The translations under genes were made by a program, and so were the position numbers. The notes beneath the pieces are model-generated. The model saw only the letters and a program-made list of their open reading frames with translations, was not told where the DNA came from and did no database searches. Of a stretch of 46,471 nt of DNA, positions 34,201-41,861 are shown one piece after another; within the stretch, counting starts at the first letter, position 1, and each line of letters starts with the position of its first letter. The DNA lies in the NCBI GenBank assembly GCA_002389675.1, contig DGQF01000012.1, forward strand, positions 54,340 through 100,810, given 5' to 3'. The stretch is from Gammaproteobacteria bacterium UBA4421 (GTDB lineage: Bacteria > Pseudomonadota > Gammaproteobacteria > Pseudomonadales > Azotimanducaceae).

Positions 34201-35115
34201 CTATTGACCCAAAACTAACGATGCAATGTTATTACGGGTATGCGGCGCTAATGCCACAACTTCAGAATTGAACTCAAGAATGACCCCATGGGCATACCCT
34301 AGCACCATCGTATAGGGCGCCAAACCAACAAACATTAGCGTCTGACCCGCCCGACCTAAATCTGCAAACAATACCTCACCCTCGGCACTTTTGATCTCCA
34401 GCCAACAATCCTCACTAAATTCAACCCTCAAGTCATCATCACCAGTCGGCGTTAGTCGCTGCCGATTGTCAATATTTACCGCGGCAGCGTCCACATCAAC
34501 CTCTACGAGAGGATCGACAGACTCTGCTGCCACGACCACCGCCATCGGTTCTGAAACAACCGGCTCAACCGGTCGATTTTGCACCGTGGCTGTGACCGGC
34601 GACCGGTAGTCGGGGCGCGCCGAAGGCGACTGCTGAGGCGGGTTAGATTGCACTGCAAGGTCAGGAGCCGTTGCTTGTTCTTGCGCTGGGTCATCACTGA
34701 GTAAATAACTGCCCAATCCGACCAGAAAGGTCACAACGACCACCCCAATGACAATCCAATGCACCTGCGTCAACGAATTTAAGATTTGCCCTACCGCCAA
34801 CGCATGACCCGCAGGCCGCCTGGCAGTCACAACGCGCCCGCCATCTCTGGTGCGCGATTCGCCTTCCGATAAAGCCGCCACTAGCGGCTCTGGGTCCAGC
34901 TCAAGCAGCTTGGCATAGGCACGCACGTAGCCGCGAATAAAAACAATGCTGGGCAAAGACCTATTGTCCCCGCGTTCAAGCGCATCTAGCACCGTGACCG
35001 TCAAGTTAAGCACATCCGCAATTTCTCTCTGGGTCAAGCCCAGCGACACGCGAGCGTCGGCCAACACAGCACCTGGAGTCATGCCATCGGATTTGGTTAC
35101 TTGTTGATCTGACAT
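34201..35115 (-). CDS. rodZ: cytoskeletal protein RodZ
   Basis: 304 residues: an N-terminal Cro/C1-type helix-turn-helix (about 17-70, LTQREIADVLNLTVTVLDALERG), a single membrane helix (120-139), a Pro/Gln/Ala-rich linker, and a C-terminal DUF4115 beta domain (about 225-304). RodZ links MreB filaments to the cell wall machinery and sets rod shape. ATG at 35115 overlaps the end of pilW by 19 bases, so it is coupled to it. The next gene is hisS, not ispG. Confidence 0.96.
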   Translation of the reverse strand: MSDQQVTKSDGMTPGAVLADARVSLGLTQREIADVLNLTVTVLDALERGDNRSLPSIVFIRGYVRAYAKLLELDPEPLVAALSEGESRTRDGGRVVTARRPAGHALAVGQILNSLTQVHWIVIGVVVVTFLVGLGSYLLSDDPAQEQATAPDLAVQSNPPQQSPSARPDYRSPVTATVQNRPVEPVVSEPMAVVVAAESVDPLVEVDVDAAAVNIDNRQRLTPTGDDDLRVEFSEDCWLEIKSAEGEVLFADLGRAGQTLMFVGLAPYTMVLGYAHGVILEFNSEVVALAPHTRNNIASLVLGQ

Positions 35116-35930
35116 TTATCTGCCTGATTTGGAAAAAGATTATTCAACGCCATGGTACTGCTGGCAACCTGATCAGCTTCACCCCGAAGCTCGGCAACCC
35201 TTATCGCAAGACAAAGACTGCGGGCATTCTGCTGAGCCAGCAATCGAAATTCGAGCAGTCGGGCCAAGGCTGTCTCATAATCACCGCGCTCGAAAGCAAG
35301 TTCGGCCAGCTCCAGTGTGCTTCGCGGTTGTCGCACATTGAGCTGCGTCGCTCGCAGAAAAGCCTCCTCAGCCGCACCAATTTTATCTGCCCGCAAGTAG
35401 GCAAAGCCTAAATTTTCAAACGCTTGACCGCGCGCACGATAACTGGTGTCTTCGACCAATAAGCGCAGCGGAACAATTGCATCTTCGTAACGCTGGCGTG
35501 CGTAAAGAAACGCGCCATAGTTATTCAACGCCTGCGAATTCCTCGGTGCAATGCGCAGAGCTTTCTCAAAGTGGCCTTCCGCTAATTCAAATTCGCTTTC
35601 AGCTTGCAGCACCACCGCCAGAAGCACATGCGCCTCAACCGAGCGGGCATCTATGCTCAATGCTTTGTCCAGCGCAACACGTGTCCTGTTTAAGTCGCCC
35701 TGCTCAAGATACGCACGTGCCAAGTCCAATTGCGCGCGAACCCGCTCATCAGCGCTGGCCGCGGGCGGGATGCCGCCCACAGATTCAGTGACACATCCTG
35801 TGGCCATGACCAAACACCAGCATACGCTCAGCGTCATAAAAAATGCGTAGATTCCACTCGAACGAAAAACCTCGCCGACCGTCAAGGGATTACTTGCAAC
35901 AAAATACCCGCGACATCTCATTGCACTCAT
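35097..35930 (-). CDS. pilW: type IV pilus biogenesis lipoprotein PilW/PilF (TPR)
   Basis: 277 residues. A lipobox-like MATGC places Cys at residue 46; TPR repeats follow (LDLARAYLEQGDLNRTRVALDKAL, then several AEGHFEKALRIAP-like units). PilW/PilF pilots PilQ secretin to the outer membrane. Start: ATG at 35930 forms an ATGA overlap with the rlmN stop and has GAGGAGG 10 bases upstream; this makes an unusually long pre-Cys segment, and ATG at 35837 (MTLSV) is a less supported alternative. Position between rlmN and rodZ is standard. Confidence 0.93.
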   Translation of the reverse strand: MSAMRCRGYFVASNPLTVGEVFRSSGIYAFFMTLSVCWCLVMATGCVTESVGGIPPAASADERVRAQLDLARAYLEQGDLNRTRVALDKALSIDARSVEAHVLLAVVLQAESEFELAEGHFEKALRIAPRNSQALNNYGAFLYARQRYEDAIVPLRLLVEDTSYRARGQAFENLGFAYLRADKIGAAEEAFLRATQLNVRQPRSTLELAELAFERGDYETALARLLEFRLLAQQNARSLCLAIRVAELRGEADQVASSTMALNNLFPNQADKCQINK

Positions 35931-37036
35931 AGGCCGGCAACCTCCTCGCTGTGTGCTTTCACTCGCGCGAGATACCGCGTTTGACGCTTGGTCCGATCCT
36001 TGACCTGCCCGACCAGCTGACCACAGGCCGCATCAATATCGTCGCCTCGGGTTGTTCTGAGCATGGTCGAATAACCCTGTTTCATCAAATAGGTTTGAAA
36101 TTTGTATATATCTTGTTTTGCGGGCTTCTCATAGCCCGAGGCAGGAAATGGATTAAAGGGAATAAGATTTATTTTGCAGCGCACATCCTTGAGCAGATCA
36201 GCTAACGCAATTGCATGCTCTAGCTGATCATTTACTCCCTTCATTAACGTATATTCAATCACCAACTTGCGCCGTTCACCTAAATGGTCCACATAATGAC
36301 GACACGCCGCAAGTAACTGCTCGATAGGGTATTTACGATTAATCGGCACCAACTGATCACGCAGGCCATCGGTTGGTGCATGCAACGAGATTGCCAACGC
36401 AACATCAGTGACCTTCGCTAGTTCATAAATCGCCGGAACAACACCCGCTGTACTGACGGTCACGCGCCGTTTCGACAACCCGAAAGCCAAGTCTTCCATC
36501 ATGATATTGGTAGCGCTGACCACCGCATCAAAATTCAAAAGCGGTTCACCCATCCCCATGAGCACCACGTTCGTGACGCGTTCACCACGCTCGACCAACA
36601 GATTATTTGCCAATACCATTTGACCAACAATGGTGGCAGCAGCCAGATTACCGCTGAACCCTTGTTTCCCCGTTGAGCAAAAACTACAGTCAAGCATACA
36701 CCCCATTTGCGAAGACACGCACAGTGTATTGCGCCCCTTATCGGGAATAACCACCGCTTCAACAAAATTACCCTGCCCAACATCCAATACCCACTTCGAA
36801 GTGCCGTCTTTGGACACTTTGAACGCGTCTACCTTGGGCAACTCAAAACAGGTATTGTCCTGCAGCCACTGGCGCATCGATTTCGGCAGATCAGTCATCG
36901 CCGAAAAATCGGTCATGCCTTGATGATAAACCCACTTCATTAACTGACGGCCGCGAAACGCCTGCAGACCACGGCCCACAAACAAAGACTCAAGTTGCGC
37001 TCGATCTAGTCCGTAGAGGTTTATCAATTTTGTCAT
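35927..37036 (-). CDS. rlmN: dual-specificity 23S rRNA/tRNA (adenine-C2)-methyltransferase RlmN
   Basis: 369 residues, radical-SAM type. The 4Fe-4S motif is CMLDCSFC (C113, C117, C120); the C-terminal Cys in DAACGQL is the likely methyl-carrying or catalytic residue. It methylates A2503 of 23S rRNA and A37 of several tRNAs. It lies 19 bases downstream of ndk and overlaps pilW by 4 bases (ATGA). Confidence 0.98.
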   Translation of the reverse strand: MTKLINLYGLDRAQLESLFVGRGLQAFRGRQLMKWVYHQGMTDFSAMTDLPKSMRQWLQDNTCFELPKVDAFKVSKDGTSKWVLDVGQGNFVEAVVIPDKGRNTLCVSSQMGCMLDCSFCSTGKQGFSGNLAAATIVGQMVLANNLLVERGERVTNVVLMGMGEPLLNFDAVVSATNIMMEDLAFGLSKRRVTVSTAGVVPAIYELAKVTDVALAISLHAPTDGLRDQLVPINRKYPIEQLLAACRHYVDHLGERRKLVIEYTLMKGVNDQLEHAIALADLLKDVRCKINLIPFNPFPASGYEKPAKQDIYKFQTYLMKQGYSTMLRTTRGDDIDAACGQLVGQVKDRTKRQTRYLARVKAHSEEVAGL

Positions 37037-37055
37037 CAGAGATTAAATCGCCAGC

Positions 37056-37484
37056 TTATGAGCGCGAGTGGATCTCATCGTCAGCGAAGAAAAAACTAAT
37101 TTCGCGCGCCGCGGATTCTGGCGCGTCTGAGCCGTGCACTGCATTGGCGTCAATCGACTCGGCAAAATCTGCTCGGATGGTCCCCGGCGAGGCTTCAGCC
37201 GGATTGGTTGCCCCCATCAGCCTGCGGTTTGTTGCGATCGCGTTTTCGCCTTCTAACACCTGCACCACAACCGGACCAGAGCGCATGAAGCTGCACAGGT
37301 CGGCAAAGAAAGGTCGGCCAGCATGCTCAGCATAAAAGCCCTGGGCCTGTTCCTCACTGAGCGACAGCATTTTACAGGCCACTATTTTCAACCCGCCTTT
37401 TTCAAACCGCGAATAAATTTCACCGACCAGATTCCGCGCCACAGCGTCGGGTTTTACAATTGAAAGGGTGCGCTCTATCGACAT
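37056..37484 (-). CDS. ndk: nucleoside-diphosphate kinase
   Basis: 142 residues, usual size. It transfers phosphate from ATP to NDPs through a phosphohistidine, here in [12 protein letters not shown] (around H117). N-terminal [15 protein letters not shown] is typical. The open frame begins with TTG at 37496, but ATG at 37484 has GGAG 6 bases upstream. A probable sigma-70 promoter overlaps the iscS 3' end. In most relatives ndk follows fdx or iscX; here it follows iscS directly. Confidence 0.98.
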   Translation of the reverse strand: MSIERTLSIVKPDAVARNLVGEIYSRFEKGGLKIVACKMLSLSEEQAQGFYAEHAGRPFFADLCSFMRSGPVVVQVLEGENAIATNRRLMGATNPAEASPGTIRADFAESIDANAVHGSDAPESAAREISFFFADDEIHSRS

Positions 37485-37575
37485 ATCGTTCTCCAAGCAT
37501 CAGGTTTGACACAGATGCTGCTATGTGACTAATTTATAAGGAAATCAAGCTGAACCAGTGGATCAGCGGGCGCGT

Positions 37576-37603
37576 ATTATACGCGTGCTTAAGGTCCGCG
37601 CAA
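37576..37603 (-). promoter_or_regulatory. candidate ndk promoter within a palindrome at the iscS end
   Basis: On the minus strand, TTGCGC (37603-37598), 16 bases, then TATAAT (37581-37576) lie at the end of iscS, 92 bases before the ndk ATG. The -10 box sits inside the palindrome CGCGTAT-t-ATACGCG (37571-37585), which could also be a protein-binding site. Confidence 0.5.
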
Positions 37604-38737
37604 TCGCCCAAGAACTTCATTAATTCGCCGACCTGCATAATCAATGTCTTCTTCGGTTGAAAAACGTCCAAAACTCAAACGCAGCGAGGCATGTGCAATG
37701 GCATCCGGCACCTTCAACGCACGCAACACAAAGGAGGGTTCAACGGATGTTGAATTGCACGCTGAGCCCGTTGACAGGGCTAAATCGTCCAAAGCCAACA
37801 GCAGCGTTTCACCATCAACGCCTCCAAAACCAATATTTAATATTGACGGTAAATGATGCTCCGGATGGGTATGCAGGTAGACCTCGGGGCTCTGCTGCAG
37901 GTGGGCAAGCAGGCGCCGGCGCAAACCATCAAAGCGCACAAGCTCTCGAGCACCCTCTAGGCTCATCAAGCGCGCGGCTTCTCCTAGACCCACAATCTGA
38001 TGAGTCGGTAACGTACCAGAGCGCATACCCAGCTCATGGCCGCCGCCATGTATCAGCGGCTGTAGGCCAATTGGCGGCTCGCGGCGCACATACAACGCAC
38101 CAATCCCTTTGGGCCCGTATAATTTATGCGCAGATATCGACAACATGTCGATCTTCATCAGCCGCACATCAATAGGTAACTTACCGAAGCTTTGTGCAGC
38201 ATCTACATGCAACAACACCTGATTCTCTCGACACAGTGCACCCATCGCAGCGATATCGTTTACCGTGCCGAGTTCGTTATTCACATGCATGATTGAAACC
38301 ATCAAGGTATCGGGACGCAAGACATCGCGAACCGCTTCCACCTCTATACGCCCATGTGCATCTGGATCAAGGTAAGTAATTTCGAAGCCTTCCTCCGCCG
38401 CCAAAAATGCGCAGGTGTCCAGCACCGCCTTATGCTCAACAGCACTGGTCACAATATGGCGGCGGTGTGCACCGCTGGCGGCTCCCTTTAACGCAAGATT
38501 ATCCGACTCGGTCGCGCCTGAGGTCCAAACAATTTCTCGAGGATCAGCGTTCAACACGTCGGCCACTTGCACCCGGGCTTGTTCAACCGCCTCCTCAGCT
38601 CGCCAACCATAGACGTGAGAGCGTGATGCTGGGTTGCCAAAATTGCCTGCTGTGAGCAAACAACAACTCATTTTCTCTGCCACGCGCGGATCCGTCGGTG
38701 TGGTCGCCGCATAATCGAGATAGATCGGATCTTTCAT
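37589..38737 (-). CDS. iscS: IscS-type cysteine desulfurase (short C-terminus)
   Basis: 382 residues. PLP-dependent enzyme releasing sulfur from cysteine as a persulfide. PLP lysine is in [10 protein letters not shown] (K205); the sulfur-carrying cysteine is C327 in [14 protein letters not shown]. It ends at EVLGRLRGP, about 20 residues before the usual IscS end, and so lacks the PLWEMYK...W tail that docks IscU in E. coli. No iscU, iscA, hscBA or fdx follows; ndk comes next. The paired iscR lies 27 bases upstream. It may supply sulfur for tRNA thiolation or to another assembly system; that is inference. Confidence 0.95.
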   Translation of the reverse strand: MKDPIYLDYAATTPTDPRVAEKMSCCLLTAGNFGNPASRSHVYGWRAEEAVEQARVQVADVLNADPREIVWTSGATESDNLALKGAASGAHRRHIVTSAVEHKAVLDTCAFLAAEEGFEITYLDPDAHGRIEVEAVRDVLRPDTLMVSIMHVNNELGTVNDIAAMGALCRENQVLLHVDAAQSFGKLPIDVRLMKIDMLSISAHKLYGPKGIGALYVRREPPIGLQPLIHGGGHELGMRSGTLPTHQIVGLGEAARLMSLEGARELVRFDGLRRRLLAHLQQSPEVYLHTHPEHHLPSILNIGFGGVDGETLLLALDDLALSTGSACNSTSVEPSFVLRALKVPDAIAHASLRLSFGRFSTEEDIDYAGRRINEVLGRLRGP

Positions 38738-38764
38738 TGTGGTGAACTGACTCGCTTAAGTCCG

Positions 38765-39226
38765 TTAGATTAAAACTGCAGCAATGCGCGAAGAAACATC
38801 CGCCTGCGACGAATCGGCACATGACATCTGATGAGTCACTAGGCTAGCTAAACTAATGCCTTGTAAAAAGGTGTCGATTTGAGCTGACAAATCAACCCAA
38901 AGGTCATGCGTTAAACACATATGGCCTTCGCGACAATCCGCACGTCCAGCGCATCGGGTAGCATCAACACCCTCCCCAACCGCACTGACAACAGCAGAAA
39001 TGCTGATGTCCTGCGCATCAAGACCAAGTAGATATCCACCGCCTGGACCGCGATAACTTGATAGTAGACCGGTGCGCTTCAATCTGCCCACAATCTGCTC
39101 AAGATAGGAGGATGAAATGTCTTGGCGGCGGGCAATATCCTGCACGCTTACGGGACCATCATCGGCGTACAAAGCGATATCCAGCATTGCGGTCACCGCA
39201 TAGCGGCCTTTTGTAGTTAAACGCAT
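38765..39226 (-). CDS. iscR: Fe-S cluster-responsive transcriptional regulator IscR
   Basis: 153 residues, Rrf2 family. N-terminal winged helix ([20 protein letters not shown]) and the cluster ligands C92, C98, C104 and H107 ([21 protein letters not shown]), matching the spacing of E. coli IscR. With its 2Fe-2S cluster it represses the isc promoter at type 1 sites. A 21/25 match to a type 1 site lies upstream at 39286-39310, so autoregulation is likely. It is followed by iscS after 27 bases. Confidence 0.97.
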   Translation of the reverse strand: MRLTTKGRYAVTAMLDIALYADDGPVSVQDIARRQDISSSYLEQIVGRLKRTGLLSSYRGPGGGYLLGLDAQDISISAVVSAVGEGVDATRCAGRADCREGHMCLTHDLWVDLSAQIDTFLQGISLASLVTHQMSCADSSQADVSSRIAAVLI

Positions 39227-39285
39227 CTTCTGGCGAATCGCATAAATACCCTTTTGCGCTCACTTGTTCTGCCGCAGAGTATGCA

Positions 39286-39310
39286 ATACCCCAGTAAAAT
39301 ACTCCACTAT
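39286..39310 (-). promoter_or_regulatory. IscR type 1 binding site upstream of iscR
   Basis: Read on the minus strand, this 25-base element starts ATAGTGGAG and ends TGGGGTAT. Compared base by base with the E. coli type 1 consensus (ATASYYGACT, RWWWYAGTC, RRSTAT), 21 of 25 positions agree. It lies 60 bases upstream of iscR and overlaps the last base of trmJ. Confidence 0.7.
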
Positions 39311-40056
39311 TATGGCTTCGGCGGCTCCGCTCGCGTTAAATGCTTAAAGACACCTCTAAGGATTTGTACCTCGCTTTCATCTAACTGAACACGCGAGAAA
39401 AGACGCCGCAAGCGGGTCATGGTTTTGCCCGGGTTGTCGGCATCTAAAAACCCGGTCTCGAGCAAATTAGTTTGCAAAGCCTCTACCAGCGCATCCAAAG
39501 CGCCACTTGTTGCCAGCGCGCGATCCCAGTGGGTGGCCACGGGCTGAACCAGACTGGCTTGATGGAGTTCGTAGCAAACCACCTGCACCGCCATCGCGAG
39601 ATTCAGGGACGAATAAACTGGTGCTGCGGGGATTTGCAGGTGCGCATTGCAGCGCTGCAACTCTTCATTACTCAAGCCATTGTCCTCGCGCCCAAAAAGA
39701 ATGGCAATACGGGCCTGTTTTCCTTGTTGCTGCACCAATCCAACAATCTTTTCGGCTGTCTCCTTAGCATCTGCGATGGGCCATGGAATTTTTCGCGACC
39801 GAGTACTGGTGCCGACAACCCAATGACAATCCGCAATCGCCGCCTCCACGCTCGGCAACACCTCAGCGCTATCTAGCACGTCCAACGCCCCCGCCGCTCG
39901 CCAGTCAGCTTGCGGGTCCGGATAACGCTTTGGGTTAATCACAACCAAACGGTTTAACCCCATAGTTTTCATCGCCCGAGCCGCGCCACCTATATTCCCT
40001 GGGTGACTGGGCTCAACAAGCACTATTTTTATTTGGTCTAACAACTTTCCCTTCAT
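39310..40056 (-). CDS. trmJ: tRNA (cytidine/uridine-2'-O-)-methyltransferase TrmJ
   Basis: 248 residues, SpoU/TrmH knot family. N-terminal IKIVLVEPSHPGNIGGAARAMKTMGL, the ILFGREDNGLSNEEL motif and the C-terminal SSLNLAMAVQVVCYEL knot motif are all clear. It methylates the ribose at position 32 of several tRNAs. It is divergent from suhB, as in Pseudomonas. In relatives cysE often stands between trmJ and iscR; here only 83 bases separate them. Confidence 0.97.
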   Translation of the reverse strand: MKGKLLDQIKIVLVEPSHPGNIGGAARAMKTMGLNRLVVINPKRYPDPQADWRAAGALDVLDSAEVLPSVEAAIADCHWVVGTSTRSRKIPWPIADAKETAEKIVGLVQQQGKQARIAILFGREDNGLSNEELQRCNAHLQIPAAPVYSSLNLAMAVQVVCYELHQASLVQPVATHWDRALATSGALDALVEALQTNLLETGFLDADNPGKTMTRLRRLFSRVQLDESEVQILRGVFKHLTRAEPPKP

Positions 40057-40118
40057 CTCTTCAAGACAACGACATGATAGGATAGCGCACCTTTAGTTCA
40101 TCGTCTGCGAATCTGTTT

Positions 40119-40910
40119 ATGCAACCCATGGCCAACATCGCGCTACGCGCCGCACGCACCGCTGCGGATTTCATCGCCCAAGCGTTTGATCGCCCCGCAG
40201 AGCGCGAAATTAAAACCAAAGGGCACAATGATTTTGTCTCCGACGTTGATGTTGCTGCAGAGCAAATGATTACTGCCGCGATCAAACAAACTTTTCCCGA
40301 CCACGCCGTCTGGGGCGAGGAAGCGGGCACCCCAGACATTAAAAGTGATATTACGTGGATTGTTGACCCGCTCGACGGAACCCTCAACTTCATTCAAGGT
40401 ATTCCCCACTTCAGCGTTTCTATCGCGGTGCAAAAAGGCAATCACCTCGAGCACGGCGTGATCGTCGACCCGATTCGTCGCGAAGAATTTGTTGCCAGTC
40501 GAGGGTACGGTGCCCAACTGAACGGCCGCAGAATTCGGGTTAGCAATCGCGCCAAGCTTAACGAGTGTGTGCTAGGCACCGGCATTCCACCGGGCAGTTT
40601 TGGACGCCTTGATGAATATATGGCGACCTTAAAAAGCATGACAAGCACCTGCCGAGGTATTCGTCGAGCCGGCAGCGCCGCGCTCGACTTGGCCTATGTA
40701 GCTGCAGGACGTACTGACGGATTTTGGGAAATGGGCTTAAGTAAGTGGGACATTGCTGCGGGTATTGTTTTAGTGCGCGAAGCCGGCGGGTTCATCGGTG
40801 ACCTTGAAGGCGGAGAGAGCTACTGGAGAAGTGGCGACATTGTGGCCGCCAATCCCAAATGTATGCGGGCCATGATCCAAGCCTTCAAGAGCGCCAAGCA
40901 AGACCTCTAG
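40119..40910 (+). CDS. suhB: inositol-1-monophosphatase SuhB
   Basis: 263 residues. Mg-dependent phosphatase family: VSDVDVAAEQ, the WGEEAG loop, the signature WIVDPLDGTLNFIQGIPHFSVSIA, and the second signature WEMGLSKWDIAAGIVLVREAGG. SuhB removes phosphate from inositol monophosphate and, in E. coli, is part of the rRNA antitermination complex. ATG at 40119 is the start; an in-frame ATG follows at 40128. Divergent from trmJ and convergent with secF (27-base gap). Confidence 0.97.
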   Translation: MQPMANIALRAARTAADFIAQAFDRPAEREIKTKGHNDFVSDVDVAAEQMITAAIKQTFPDHAVWGEEAGTPDIKSDITWIVDPLDGTLNFIQGIPHFSVSIAVQKGNHLEHGVIVDPIRREEFVASRGYGAQLNGRRIRVSNRAKLNECVLGTGIPPGSFGRLDEYMATLKSMTSTCRGIRRAGSAALDLAYVAAGRTDGFWEMGLSKWDIAAGIVLVREAGGFIGDLEGGESYWRSGDIVAANPKCMRAMIQAFKSAKQDL

Positions 40911-40937
40911 AGGCTCCGGAGTAGCCGCAGTCACCTC

Positions 40938-41861
40938 TTAAGGGTAACTGCCCTCATTTTCTTCTTCCGCCTCTGGGACCAAAAGATCTTCACGCGTGAT
41001 ATTTAGCGCTAACAAAACGTTTGCTGCCACATAAATTGATGAGTAAGTACCCACAATCACACCAATACTCAGCGCCAAGGCAAAGCCCCGAATCACCTCT
41101 CCACCTGCAAACAACAGTGATAACAGCACAAACAAGGTCGTCAACGAGGTCACAATCGTGCGCCCCAGGGTCTGGTTGAGCGATTCGTTGATCACAGCAA
41201 TAGGCGCACGCTTGCGTATTTTACGGAAATTTTCCCGAATCCGGTCACTGACCACAATGGTGTCATTAAGCGAATATCCAATGACAGCTAGCAAAGCCGC
41301 TAACACCGTCAAATCAAACGTCCATTGAAAAACTGCAAAACATCCCAGCACAACAATCACGTCGTGGGTAAGCGCCAGAACCGCGCCGATTGAAAATTGC
41401 TTTGTAAAGCGCACTAAAATGTAGAGCATGACAACAATTAAAGCCGTCAGCAGCGCAAGGCCACCGTCTTCTGTTAATTCTTCGCCTACCGCCGGGCCTA
41501 CAAAATTAGACTGACGCAGCTGCACGCCCGGATAGAGTTCAGCCAGCGTTTGAAACAGCTGATCTCCCAAACTGGCTTGATCACTCCCATCCTGCGGCGG
41601 CATACGAATAAGGATGTCTCGATCCGAGCCAAAAAACTGAACCGTGCCATTTTCAAAGCCGGTGCTCTCAAGGTTTTCTCGCAATACTTGCGCGTCCACT
41701 TTTTCGGGAAAGCCCAGCTCCACTAAAGTTCCGCCGGTAAAATCCAGTCCAAAATTCAGGCTATTCACACTCAAACCCAAAACAGCAACCAGCAACAAAA
41801 CACCGGAGAAAGTTGCTGCGAAATAGCGCTTACCCATGAAGTCGAAGTTGGTCGTTTTCAT
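40938..41861 (-). CDS. secF: protein translocase subunit SecF
   Basis: 307 residues, six membrane helices. N-terminal FDFMGKRYFAATFSG, a periplasmic domain with LNFGLDFTGGTLVELGF, then the RND-like domain with VGEELTEDGGLAL and YSLNDTIVVSDRIREN. It pairs with SecD to use the proton gradient for pulling exported proteins across the inner membrane. The ATG overlaps the secD stop by 4 bases (ATGA), so translation is coupled. Last gene of the queA operon. Confidence 0.98.
   Translation of the reverse strand: MKTTNFDFMGKRYFAATFSGVLLLVAVLGLSVNSLNFGLDFTGGTLVELGFPEKVDAQVLRENLESTGFENGTVQFFGSDRDILIRMPPQDGSDQASLGDQLFQTLAELYPGVQLRQSNFVGPAVGEELTEDGGLALLTALIVVMLYILVRFTKQFSIGAVLALTHDVIVVLGCFAVFQWTFDLTVLAALLAVIGYSLNDTIVVSDRIRENFRKIRKRAPIAVINESLNQTLGRTIVTSLTTLFVLLSLLFAGGEVIRGFALALSIGVIVGTYSSIYVAANVLLALNITREDLLVPEAEEENEGSYP

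Noticed and set aside
40911..40937. terminator between suhB and secF
   Set aside because: The best stem is GGCT/AGCC with a loop, too weak and without a T tract.
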